Source of the DNA: Effrenium voratum
Lineage: Eukaryota; Sar; Dinophyceae; Suessiales; Symbiodiniaceae
DNA length: 64,000 nt
Direction of reading: 5' to 3'
Assembly (NCBI GenBank): GCA_963377175.1
Contig: CAUJNA010000458.1
Location: forward strand, 832,033-896,032
Both the position numbers and the translations under genes were made by a program. This document shows positions 34,033 through 43,576 of the stretch, piece by piece (position 1 is the stretch's first letter; each line of letters begins with the position of its first letter). The notes beneath the pieces are model-generated. The model was not told the origin of the DNA, searched no databases, and was given only the letters and a program-made list of their open reading frames with translations.

Positions 34033-34138
34033 GACAACCCGAAAGAGCGAAGACATGGACGTAGCCCTTCAAGCGCCATGCTCGATCCCTTGGCCCGACG
34101 ACCTCAGCTCACAATATCAAGATATCAAGTCCCAGACC

Positions 34139-34447
34139 AGAGGCCGAAGACCGGGCACCTTCTTCTGGCTGAAAAACTAAAACGAATCCCGCAACCAAGC
34201 GGCCAAAACGGCACTGCCGGACCAGGTGGAATTTTGAATTGCCGAATATCCAAGTAAATAGATCTCCTAGGTCCTCCAGTAGAGAGGCTAGAATAAGGGT
34301 GCCCTTTTGTCTGTAGTTGATTTCAGTAGGGGAACCCTCCCCCGGTAAAAGGGCACTACTGGATAACCTAGTCGTACTACCGCCACTCAGTCGCAGCTCC
34401 AGCCCACACCTGGCCTTCGTGTCCTCCCAGCCTGCGATGGCGGGCAA
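34139..34447. CDS. coding-like stretch, strand unresolved, interrupted by a MITE
   Basis: Plus frame 34139-34228 (LLLAEKLKRIPQPSG, donor CCAG|GTGGAA) and minus frames 34109-34250 and 34380-34447 (GWEDTKARCGLELRLSGG, donor AG|GTGTGG) are all natural in composition. The MITE at 34267-34371 lies between them. Real exons probably exist here; I cannot assign the strand. Confidence 0.35.
34267..34371. repeat. MITE-like element M1, copy 1
   Basis: 105 bp with terminal inverted repeats CTAGGTCCTCCAGTA / TACTGGATAACCTAG (two mismatches over 15). The interior matches copy 2 (AGAATAAGG, TTTGTCTGTAGT, AGTAGGGGA). No coding capacity. Target-site duplication not clear. Confidence 0.8.
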
Positions 34448-34813
34448 CCCAAAAAGTGGACGCGGGTTCCTTTTGGTTTCCCTTCAAAACTACCCCAAAG
34501 GCTACCCTCACAAAACAGAACAAACACACACACACACACACCTGTACAGTATATTTGTAATTGTGCCCCTTAAGAATTCCTGCCTTGGAGGATATCTGGA
34601 ACTTGGCCCAAAACGAGGTCTTAAAACCCCAACGTTAGTGGGATGGGGCGGGCATCTCCTGCAGTTCGACACCCCTCCGGGCTTCGAGTGAAATCATGAC
34701 TGAAACCACGTGGCACTTCGCATCCACACATTCCGCTGCTGATCACTCCTGACCATTCCAGCCGGAAAATAACAACGATTAGCTACAAAAGTACCTCTTC
34801 AAACAGAGCTGAT

Positions 34814-35113
34814 GTGAAACTTAAACGTAGGCACCCCTCCATCTGGCGCATTAACGCCATCAGTCCTTGCCATTCCAACCAGCTAAACAGTACTCCATCG
34901 CACATCTTTTGCGGAGCTACCTCAACCAACATCGATGGTCACCGAATACTAAACTCCTTACAAGGACCTGTAGAACTACTCCCAGTTGCTGAACAGTTGA
35001 TTCAACTCAAGCAACAGGTGGGTAAAAAACACATTTCTCGCCCGGAAAAGCAGCTCGCGCCACATTTTGGCTACTCTCGTTCCGAGGCCAGCTTGAGGTA
35101 CATGGAGCCTTGA
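34814..35113 (+). CDS. possible plus-strand coding frame, unknown
   Basis: About 100 codons open to TGA at 35111-35113; the distal part is natural (LQGPVELLPVAEQLIQLKQQ). A CAACAG|GTGGGT donor at about 35020 could end an exon. Third positions are not strongly GC-rich. It may be part of a mobile element. Confidence 0.35.
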   Translation: MKLKRRHPSIWRINAISPCHSNQLNSTPSHIFCGATSTNIDGHRILNSLQGPVELLPVAEQLIQLKQQVGKKHISRPEKQLAPHFGYSRSEASLRYMEP

Positions 35114-35189
35114 GGCAGGTACCTCAGCAACCCAGCAGTTGGTTCTGAATCCGATGCCACGTACGTGGCTAAAGCCAACGCACGATTTG

Positions 35190-35366
35190 TTTGGTATTAG
35201 GTTTTACTAGATGTGGATATGGTTTACATGTTAGGGGAAAGTTGGGGTACGTGAGCGGATACTTGGGAAGGTTGCAATATGTCTGGACATGATCAGGGTA
35301 TGTGTTTGTGTTATCGGATGTGAACGGGGTACGACTTCGTATGATTTGGGATGTTTGATTTGGCAT
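35190..35366. repeat. strand-biased degenerate G/T-rich repeat
   Basis: The plus strand is poor in C and built from variants of GGATATG / GGTACG / CATGTTTGG. The minus reading is Thr/Pro/Tyr-rich and not a protein. Similar ATGTC-type repeats occur at 55515-55740. Confidence 0.6.
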
Positions 35367-35641
35367 GTTTGGGTACGATCAGAGAAGTGACGTCTCAAGA
35401 CCAGTCTCCAGAAAAAGACACCCCACTAACTTGAGACCAGCGTTGGCCTCTTTATTTGCCATGTCGGTGAGAATTCCAGGACTATTTCTGCATTTGTCAG
35501 GACTATGTCTAAATCGTTTGTTTGAGACACAAACTATTCACAAATACATGTTCCACAGCTAAAAACTATCCATAAACTGAAGCGAGCAGATCAAAGACTG
35601 TTTCTAAAAAGAAGAAGCCATGAACAACGAAGCACTAAGCC

Positions 35642-36074
35642 CTATTCCAATGGCCCGAGTCTCCCCCCTATCAGAAGATCTTCGCTATCCATATCTACCA
35701 TTGGAAGATTCCGCAAATTCTGGAACTCTGCAGGCTTAAGACATCCCCGACAAATGTTCGCTTGGATGAGACAGGTCTGTGTTAGCTGCTTGCTGGTTGA
35801 AACACAAAATGAAGGACAACCAGGCGAGCAGTGAAAAGGCAACACAGCCAAAAAGTTAAAGAGAGGTAAGCCTTTGGTATGGCAAGGTTAAAGGAAAACC
35901 GGTTAACATTTTTGGAAACACCGCCCTGTTCAACCAAAACACCTATAAGTCAAAACCGCAAACCGGGTGTGTGAGCTTCTGGTATGAACCTCTGATTTCT
36001 GGGTTAGCCCACCTTTTGCTTACTCATAGGAGGCTTCGCTTTTTCGCTGCTGTCAGCCGTGCCCGGCACCAAAA
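35642..36074 (-). CDS. minus-strand exons, 3' end of a gene, unknown product
   Basis: A terminal exon of about 84 bp (35642-35725) ends in TAG and encodes LKPAEFQNLRNLPMVDMDSE and eleven or so more residues. An upstream exon 36024-36074 (VPGTADSSEKAKPPM) has an ATTTAG acceptor and an A|GTAAGC donor. The phases do not join directly, so they may be separated by an unseen exon. Their relation to the DUF3431 gene just upstream is unknown. Confidence 0.45.
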
Positions 36075-36621
36075 CTAAATGGTTGCACTGCGTGACAAGG
36101 GTTTGATTGTTCGGGTCTCTATTGGGTTCCCTTCAGTAGGTCTCTGTTTGATAACAAGCCAGATTGTTATTAGTTGTTAGGTGTCTTTTCAGGGCGCCTT
36201 CCCTTTTTAAGTTCTTACTCGGAAACTGCATGTTGAGTACTTTCCTGTTCGATGCCAGTACTAAACAACGCAGTCTGAAACAGTTCTGGCCCAAAACTCG
36301 GGGACCCCAACAATGAACCCCTTATATTGAAAAAAAACAGGGGGGGTCATTGTTAGGGAAAAGAGATTACATAGAGTCAGAGTCCAGGGGAGGGATTGCA
36401 ACCTGTGAGTATCAATTACTGCCAAAAGCCATTCATGCCAAGGGTCCATTTGGCACTTTCCTCCATGATTGCTTTGTGTGGCTTCAAGGTCAATCTGCAG
36501 GGGGGTGGTTAGTTAGGGCGAACTTTGCCCTTCCGCTTGGGGGCTCTGTTTTTCAATCCCTCAACCTCTTTTTCGGACCCGACCACTGGGTAGAGAGTCC
36601 GGAAAACCAAAAGCCCCACCC

Positions 36622-39600
36622 TCAAACAAAAACAAACAAAAGCGGAAGCACCTCAAACGGTGCTTGAGGTGCCCCGGGTCCCGAAGCGCCAGCGAGCGGC
36701 GACTCGTTCTCGAGATCCCGGATTCGCAGAAAGAGCTGAAGCTGAGAGTTCTCCGAGCGTAGCGGAAGCACGTCCGGCTCACCGAAGAGCACGTGCCAAT
36801 AGACCTATGCGCCAATGCTCAACATATATTTGAGAATAAATAAATATATTATATATATATGTATGTACATATATCATATCTATGTACATGCACATGATAA
36901 CCCCTTAGGAGCTATACCAATTGTGTTCTTTATGTTCAAATTTAGAGTGTGCTCGTTCTTAAGAAAAGGACACCGAAAGGGAACACAACACACACACACA
37001 CACGGACAATTTTGGGAGTTTCCCCATTTCGACATTCCCATGTGCCAATGGCCCTTCATTGGAAAGCCTTGTTGAAGAGGAGATCTTCTTTCTGCGGATG
37101 TCTGTTTGGACAGTGTGTTGCAAAACCAAACTGTATCTCTTAAGCCATATAGGGATGCCTTTGTTCCTTCCATCCAGGATACCAGCGGGCCTCAAACATG
37201 AGGCACAGCGTGGAGTGCCCTGGGATGTCGTGGCATTCCGCCGGGGAGTCGCTGAACAGCATCTGCTGCATGCGCTGGTACCTGCGCAAGGCGCAATGCG
37301 CTTGCATGAGGCTTTTCAAACCACAATGGTCGCTGGCAAACAATGCTTGACGTTAAACACAAAGATGCCCAGGTGGTATCTCCGGAAGGCCCGGAACCCA
37401 TCTGTACCCTAGAACCCTAGCCCAGAACCACTCCAAGCCACTTCGGAGCGTATCTGGGCAGAGACCCAAAGCTTTCAGCTGGGGATTAAACGGCAAAACA
37501 ACAAAAGCATCGCGCCTCTCCAAAGGGTTGGCGAGAAGCCGCTCTTTGGAGACCATAAATTGCGCGCAGCAGTAGGAGCCCAGGTTCCTCCAAGGAGCTA
37601 CATGCCGGTACTGATGTAGATTTTGGGGGGTTTCGGGTGTACCGCTACTAGGTGAGGTTCACATACGTGTGGGTATAAACCATGCTTTTGCTTGCGAGCT
37701 TGCCTGGAACGGAGGTGTCAATCAACCATGCTTTGACCATAGCTAAAAGGAGTAAAGCGAGGGGCTGGGACATTCTGAGTGAACATGTGGTTGAAGCTCC
37801 ACCGCCAAACCGGTGATGGAATTACACGGGCCATTTAGAAAAAGAACCTTCAAGCTGACCTCTAGGACCGGGCTGAACCGTCGGTCCTGCCGGGATATCT
37901 GTCAAAGAGCTGGCGGAAGACTTCCTCACTTGCAACCAAGGAAGGACCTGGACAAATTCATCACCTTTAGGCCGGCTTGTGTCCAACCCCAAACGTAGGA
38001 TTGAAATGCGTCCTACAATTAACATAAATTTGTCAAGGGCAAAAATGCAAGATCTTCCCGAAACTTGGGGGTGGTGCTGCAAAAAGTAGACCAAGCAAAA
38101 GGAACACTGTATCAATACCCTTCAGGATGCCATCGTGCCAAGTATACTACATATATATATAATAATAATATACAAAATGTGAATGTGGGGGCTGATACAA
38201 CTGAAAGGAGACAGACTACAAATTCCCACGGCTCAAAAAATGACGTTGTGCGTGGTTCAAGCAAGCTTCCGCGCGGCAGGGGGACATGGAGGTGATGAGC
38301 CGGGGGTAGTTGAGGTGCACAAAGGCCGACCTCCGATCGTCGCTTCGCTCGCTGACAAACGGCTTGCACTCAATAACCAATAACAAACGGGTGTTTCTGG
38401 AAACAGGGAGCCCCGAAAATGACTGGGGCTTCCTCAAAAACTGTGCAAGGAGGTTCAACTTCTTGAGGCAGCCTGCGGGATGAAACATGAATTTGAGCAT
38501 CATGGAAAGCCCAAACCTGGTTGATGAAACATGAGATTCGAGTCGCCGATCCGGGTCCCATCCGGTCCCTTGCTGATGGAGCTGCCGCATTGCTTGAGGC
38601 TGGGGGGGGGGTCGGGGACCCGATCCACTTCGATCCAAAGGTAAGCGTTGGACGGGGGTGTTCTCATAGGCTTGTGAAGTGAGCAAGATTTCAGAACCCT
38701 TTCGTAAGCGGGAAACTTCGGATTCTGAGGAAAGGCGTGGAAGAGGATCAGACCAGGGTGGGAGCATCGATGCTCAATCAGCCAACTGACTAAAGCTCCC
38801 ACTCTGCCGGTTTGTGGACTTTACACTTTTGAGAGCAATCATCAAGTCGCTCTCTGAAAGTAGTCTTGTTTTGTTGGGACCAGTCCGCTGAGGAAATGAG
38901 AGATTCATAGGGGTCGGCTCGTGTAGGTCTGCATTGCGCCATTCAGGGGCCTCTACGTGACCCCCGACACAGGGGGGCCGCGGTCGGCTTCCCTTTCCAT
39001 TAAACAACAGCCACCACAATACTTCCCCCACCCCATTTGGACCCCCTATGCTGCCACAGCCTCCTCCCCATCCCCATCTCCCAAACCCCGCCCCACCCCC
39101 CTTAACTCCTAACGAAGCCGCGTCAGCGCGTGCTGCTCGATGGACTTGAGAACCAAAGACCTGAGCAACATGTGGATATGGCCATCAACTCCAACTACGC
39201 ACCCTTTGGTGACAGTGAGGGTTCATGTCCGTTTGAGGTGGTTCCAACATCTAAAATTCATGTTTTTGAGTGGTACCCGAATAACCTTGTCTTCAAGGGA
39301 AACACAAGGAAACCCGAAACCCCCTTCCCTACTTTAACACACGCCCAGGCGGCATCCCAGGGCACTTGGTCAATTTGCTTCGGTTCTTGTGCAGAGATCT
39401 GAATGGGAGTGAACCAAAGATCAACCTAGACCCCTGGATCGTCTCAAAAACTGCAAAATTAATATTTCAGTGTTTGCCTGTGCACCGGTTTTGGTGTTAC
39501 GCCCTGGGATTGCACCAACTGGAAAATTGGCCCGCTTGGTGCCATTCCCAAACAAACGTTCGGTTATATAAGTCTCAAGGGTGTAAGCCTAAGGTGTAGT

Positions 39601-41371
39601 GCAACAACCCTTCGAAATAAATGTTATAATTCAGGAACGATAATTCTGGACCTTCATCATGGGGCCCGAGCTCGTTGTAGGAGCTCACAACCGGACATGC
39701 GCATTCAGGAATTTGTCGGAAGGCATTTGCTGGTTCAAATGGCCAAGAACTTGAATAGTGACTCACCTCGAAAGTGGTGGGGGGATGTTCACAAAAAGGC
39801 CCAGCCCGTTTCTTAAAATTAGCTCCCATATGCTAACCCATAGTTCTCAAAACACGCCGACAATGGCTGAACGCATGGAAATTGACACCCAAACCGCTCC
39901 AAGGGACAGGTACCCAAAGTGCATGTGGTCTTCCGCATCAGCCTGGAAGAAGAAGGTGTAGTCCGCAGGATCCTCTCTGGACATGAAAAGAAGCATCCAG
40001 GAATGCACAATCAGCGCAAGCAAGAGCAACTGCGTGCTCCTTGAGGTCTCCGTGCTTCAACACTACATACATACTATATATATAATACATATATATGTCT
40101 ACATTTAATATATATATATACATATGTGTATTCTGTATGTACTCAAAAAGTACATGCACAAGAAACGTATCCTTTCAATATCCCCAATATAACAAATGCG
40201 CGCAATCCCTCGAACAAAGGCGACGCCATCACCATTTCAACCACCAAACTCATTCCGCGCCTGGTAGTGGTCGATGAGATGTCGTAGATATCCGGAGCAT
40301 TCGTCCCTTCGCATGCCCTGAGCTCCCATGAGAGCAGGCAGCTGCCCCTTGTTTTGAGGTGGTAACGGGAAAACCAAAAGGAAAACCACCCATTTTGGTT
40401 TGGGAGTCCTATTTGGGGTTTGTCTCAAAAGGAAAACCACCAATTTGGGTTTGTCCCATTCTGGGAGTCCCGATTTTTTTGGAGACAAACCCAAATTGCT
40501 TCTGGTCATTGTTTCCCTGAAAAGGGGGATGTCCAGGTAGATCTTAGCCAATCCTTGGGCGGTGGCAGGTTCCGTGGAGGTTCACGTGGCTGCGGATACG
40601 CTTTGGGCTTTGAGGATGTCCCTTTGCGATCCGAGCGGTCCACTTCTATTTGGGAACACATTTGGGTGCACGTGTCGCTGTTTCTTGGTCTTTTAGGAAA
40701 GAGGAAACCAACCAGTGGGGGACCTGTTTGAGAACTCTGCTACTATGAAAGTCATCCTTAACCCCCCTTGGAGAAACCATCAAAACATGAACAAGAATGT
40801 GTCATGTTCCAAAGCAGCCAAGCGAAACGCAAAGTCCGCCAACACGTCCAAAGCCGGTTCCCCATTGCTTGATACTCGAAGAGTCAAAGTGACAAACATC
40901 TGGTGAGCCCTTGACTAGAGCTTGTCTTTGCCCTTCGTTTAGTCCCCGAGAGTTGATCAACTGGTTGGCCCACACAAAATTGAGCAGGAATCTTCGTTTT
41001 GGGGGCCCTCTTTTGTTGGGATTCCATGTTTGTCTTCAAGCAAAGTGCCACAAGTGGGAGGGGCGTAGGAAGCTGGACTTACGTGAGAATCAAGAATCAC
41101 TCACAGTTTGCGGGATCAGACAAATCCAAGGAATTCGCCACGATGCAAGGGGTGAGTCGGGTGCACACGTTTCAAACGCCAAGTCCAACTGATCCAAAAG
41201 CAGCTCTCAGCACTTGGGTCCCTCGCCACTTCAAACCCTCCACCTCCGTAGATCCGATCCGCGAAACAGGGGCCTGGTCATCCACGATGATGCGCGACAC
41301 GGACCGAAACTTCTGCGATAGGGCCAGATTTGTCTCGAAGTTGCACTTCTCGTAGATGAAGACCTTGGAAT
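36622..41371 (-). CDS. DUF3431-family protein (glycosyltransferase-like), multi-exon
   Basis: Exons, 5' to 3': 41244-41371, 40250-40347, 39914-39976, (39640-39735), 38825-38952, 38517-38724, ~38262/38331-38472, 37887-37928, 37667-37703, 37516-37610, 37183-37311 (to GAG|GC within it), 36652-36804, with stop TGA at 36622 if the last donor is unused. The order of motifs fits DUF3431 (PF11913): VFIYEKC, then YLRHLIDHYQA, ADYTFFFQADAEDH, FRQLF, SYCCAQFMVSKERLLANPLE, ALRRYQRM, and FEVYWHVLFGE. The family has CCAQF-VS-E-P, a following Y/R helix and FE-WH-FG in this order. Two donors are GC (GAGAG|GC, TTTGAG|GC) and one may be GA; the GC junctions restore the family alignment. The family is uncharacterised, often secretory. 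N-terminal exons may continue upstream (see 43577-49336). Some middle junctions remain uncertain. Confidence 0.72.
37816..38260. other. intronic/flanking sequence within the DUF3431 gene
   Basis: Contains a TA/AAT simple repeat (38147-38172). A plus-strand frame at 38183-38383 is natural (DEPGVVEVHKGRPPIVASL) but is antisense to the exon at 38331-38472 and is considered its shadow. Confidence 0.5.
39128..39402 (+). CDS. possible plus-strand exon or small gene, unknown
   Basis: Open from CGCGTCAG| to TGA at 39400-39402, 91 codons, natural composition (LLDGLENQRPEQHVDMAINS). It lies inside the minus-strand DUF3431 gene, between its exons 38952 and 39640. The antisense frame of the first 90 bp is equally plausible (GCVVGVDGHIHMLLRSL), so it may be a shadow of an unplaced minus exon. 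Confidence 0.35.
40370..40740. repeat. inverted and direct repeats of GGAAAACCACC type
   Basis: AAAAGGAAAACCACCCATTT and AAAAGGAAAACCACCAATTT recur (40376, 40426), followed by GGGAGTCCTATTTGGGGTTTGT / GGGAGTCCCGATTTTTTTGG. They form short hairpins with TTGGTTTGGG/CCCAAATTGG arms. This is an intronic element. At 40560-40650 both strands read as coding (minus: Pro-rich; plus: Gly/Arg-rich). Confidence 0.5.
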
Positions 41372-41592
41372 CTTCGCCCTTTCCAGATACTTGCTTTCAA
41401 AGCGAGTGAAATAGTTCACAAACGGCTGACACTTGTTGTTGCCTCTCAGCAAATTCTATCCTCCTTGCTACTGACGGCCCTGTTTGGCAAAACCCAGGGC
41501 GGGCCATCTCTGCAGGATTCTTTACGGGTCTCGCTTTCCGTCCACAGCCTCAACTAGAAATCAGTCCTCCACCCACCATCTGGAGGCATAGC

Positions 41593-41708
41593 CTAGGTCC
41601 TCCAGCACAGAGGTTAGAATAAGGTGACCCATTTTTTGTCTGTAGTCTACCTTAGTAGGGGAGCAACCAAAAAAGGGGTGAGAAAGGGCACTTAGCTGGG
41701 GGACCTAG
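41593..41708. repeat. MITE-like element M1, copy 2
   Basis: 116 bp with terminal inverted repeats CTAGGTCCTCCAGC / GCTGGGGGACCTAG (one mismatch). TAG flanks both ends (ATAG before, TAG after), a possible 3-bp duplication. Similar throughout to copy 1 at 34267-34371. Confidence 0.8.
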
Positions 41709-41718
41709 TAGCCCTGCC

Positions 41719-41850
41719 CTAAGCACACCAACCAACGTGCAGACCGGAGGCATCTACAGCTGCACCCTTCTTGGGCACGTAAAAGCTGGGGCCTGTCGGC
41801 ATGGGATCTGTCCAAACCCCAGGTCTCTGGCCATGAGCAAAGAACCCGCT
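41719..41850 (-). CDS. possible minus-strand exon, unknown
   Basis: The frame ends at TAG 41719 with a natural C-terminus (GPSFYVPKKGAAVDASGLHV) and an upstream stretch of similar quality. It lies between the DUF3431 exons and the 43.6 kb exons and could belong to either, if a donor precedes the stop. Confidence 0.4.
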   Translation of the reverse strand, partial: SGFFAHGQRPGVWTDPMPTGPSFYVPKKGAAVDASGLHVGWCA

Positions 41851-42127
41851 TTGGGACTGGGACTGCAGCCGTGAAGAATCACAGGGCGCCAAAAATGTGG
41901 GCCCGAAACGGTGGTGGGCACGCTTTGATTTGATTAGTTGGCTTGCATGCCCTTTGTTGCAAGAACATCCCAGCACGGCTCACGGAAGCTGCGCAGACCG
42001 CTACTTGAAGTAACCCAAATGGGGTCAGGACCCTTTCAGTTAATGTACATGTTTTATTGAGTGGAGCCTCTAGCAGTTCAGTCACAGGAAAGGAGATCCT
42101 GGCGACAGAAGCCCAATAAAAACTGGC

Positions 42128-42337
42128 ATGGCCCGACAGCTTCAATCACCGCTGAACGACATCACCTCCAAAAAGCTTCACAGGGTTGGAAAACAGTACC
42201 TGCAAGGCAACCAAAGGAACAAAAACAATTCTACCCTCGTTGAGCCACCGGCTTGGAGCCCCGGTGCTATCGATATGAAACAGGGCGACAGTGAACAGGG
42301 AAGCATCGGTCTATGGGTCTGGCTGGGGACTACGTAA
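42128..42337 (+). CDS. possible ATG-started plus frame, unknown
   Basis: 69 codons from ATG; the first 35 residues are basic and natural (MARQLQSPLNDITSKKLHRV). No splice support. Two other frames here are also open. Weak. Confidence 0.25.
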   Translation: MARQLQSPLNDITSKKLHRVGKQYLQGNQRNKNNSTLVEPPAWSPGAIDMKQGDSEQGSIGLWVWLGTT

Positions 42338-42527
42338 CCCAAGAAAGCCGTACATGTGGCATGTAGCCCAAATGGGCTTGCATCCACAGCACAGCTCTCC
42401 TCAAAGCCTTTGCCACCTAGCAGATTTATATAACCATTGGGTATGTCCAAAAGCGTCTAACCTGCAGAGATAGGGGGTTGGATCGTTTTTGGCGCACATA
42501 AGAGGTACGTGTTGTTCACATTGTGTT

Positions 42528-43097
42528 TCATAACTGACCCAAAACATACCATCGTTTTAAAGGAGAATCCAGTGTTGCCACCAAATCAAGAAGGGCCCCC
42601 GTCAAAATGGTTGTTGGAGCACGTCGTCTTTTCGGCATTTCGAGACAACATCGCCGCCTTGGAGCCAATCCAAAGACTCCCGGCAGTGGCAAATCACCAT
42701 ATGCACCTTGGACTTGAGTCCCCGGACTTGGATGCAAATTCTTTGGGTATGCCTGGTTTTGAGGGTCGCCTTTTTGGTTGGTTGATTTGGGTAGGTAGCT
42801 TTGGGTAGGTTCTTTCAAGATCTCATCCGAGGTGGATGAAACTGGGAAAACCTTCATCGCTGAAAAACGGATTGGCCAACAGGCCCGCTCGCTGAGCACT
42901 TCGAACAGGGCTCCAAAAAGTCTGGCGGGGGCGTGACTTGATCTTGAGGCTCGGAGCAAGCGTTTGGGACACCCAGTGCCCATGGGTTCGGAGTCAAGTG
43001 GACTAGTGGCGTAATGCTGCCCAAAACCCAGGCGGATGTGTAATTTTTGATACGCGACACTTTGGTGGACCTTACTTAGGTGGGGATTCATGTCCAC
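42528..43097 (-). CDS. long minus-strand open frame (189 codons), possibly part exon
   Basis: The middle part (42780-42960) is natural (ARLFGALFEVLSERACWPIR), whereas the distal part looks like intron translation. Third-position bias is moderate. No domain is recognised. If real, it would sit between the DUF3431 exons and the 43.6 kb exons on the same strand. Confidence 0.35.
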   Translation of the reverse strand: MDMNPHLSKVHQSVAYQKLHIRLGFGQHYATSPLDSEPMGTGCPKRLLRASRSSHAPARLFGALFEVLSERACWPIRFSAMKVFPVSSTSDEILKEPTQSYLPKSTNQKGDPQNQAYPKNLHPSPGTQVQGAYGDLPLPGVFGLAPRRRCCLEMPKRRRAPTTILTGALLDLVATLDSPLKRWYVLGQL

Positions 43098-43576
43098 TGT
43101 GAGGCGCGTACATGGCCGTATGCAGTTTTCAGCGTTGCACTAAAATAATCTCACCTTGGCCCGGGTGAGGATCAAGACCACATGTTGGGGGCATATCCTC
43201 CCAACACTCACGCGCATATAAGGAGACTTCACTCCATTTACCAGCATGCTTTTGTTAGTGAGGCACTGGCACCCTGTCCACCACAAGCACCAAGCGAAGG
43301 CTGTTGCTAGTTTCTGGGTCCCAAGGAACAAAAAGTCAAATGATGGCACACACAAACGTCATCCTCTGACTTTCACAGTTGACAGCTGCCAACAGGGGTC
43401 AACATTTTGACGTAGGGTTGCCGCATGCTTTGAACCCAAACTGAGCCGTGATCATGGCAGCAACATGCTGGCGATTATCGCGGCGTGCCAATTTTAATTT
43501 TCAAATTGGTATGTGTGGGGGGTTGATTACACGGCAAAAGACCGGAAACCGCGGGGAAGCACCCGAGGCTCGAGAC

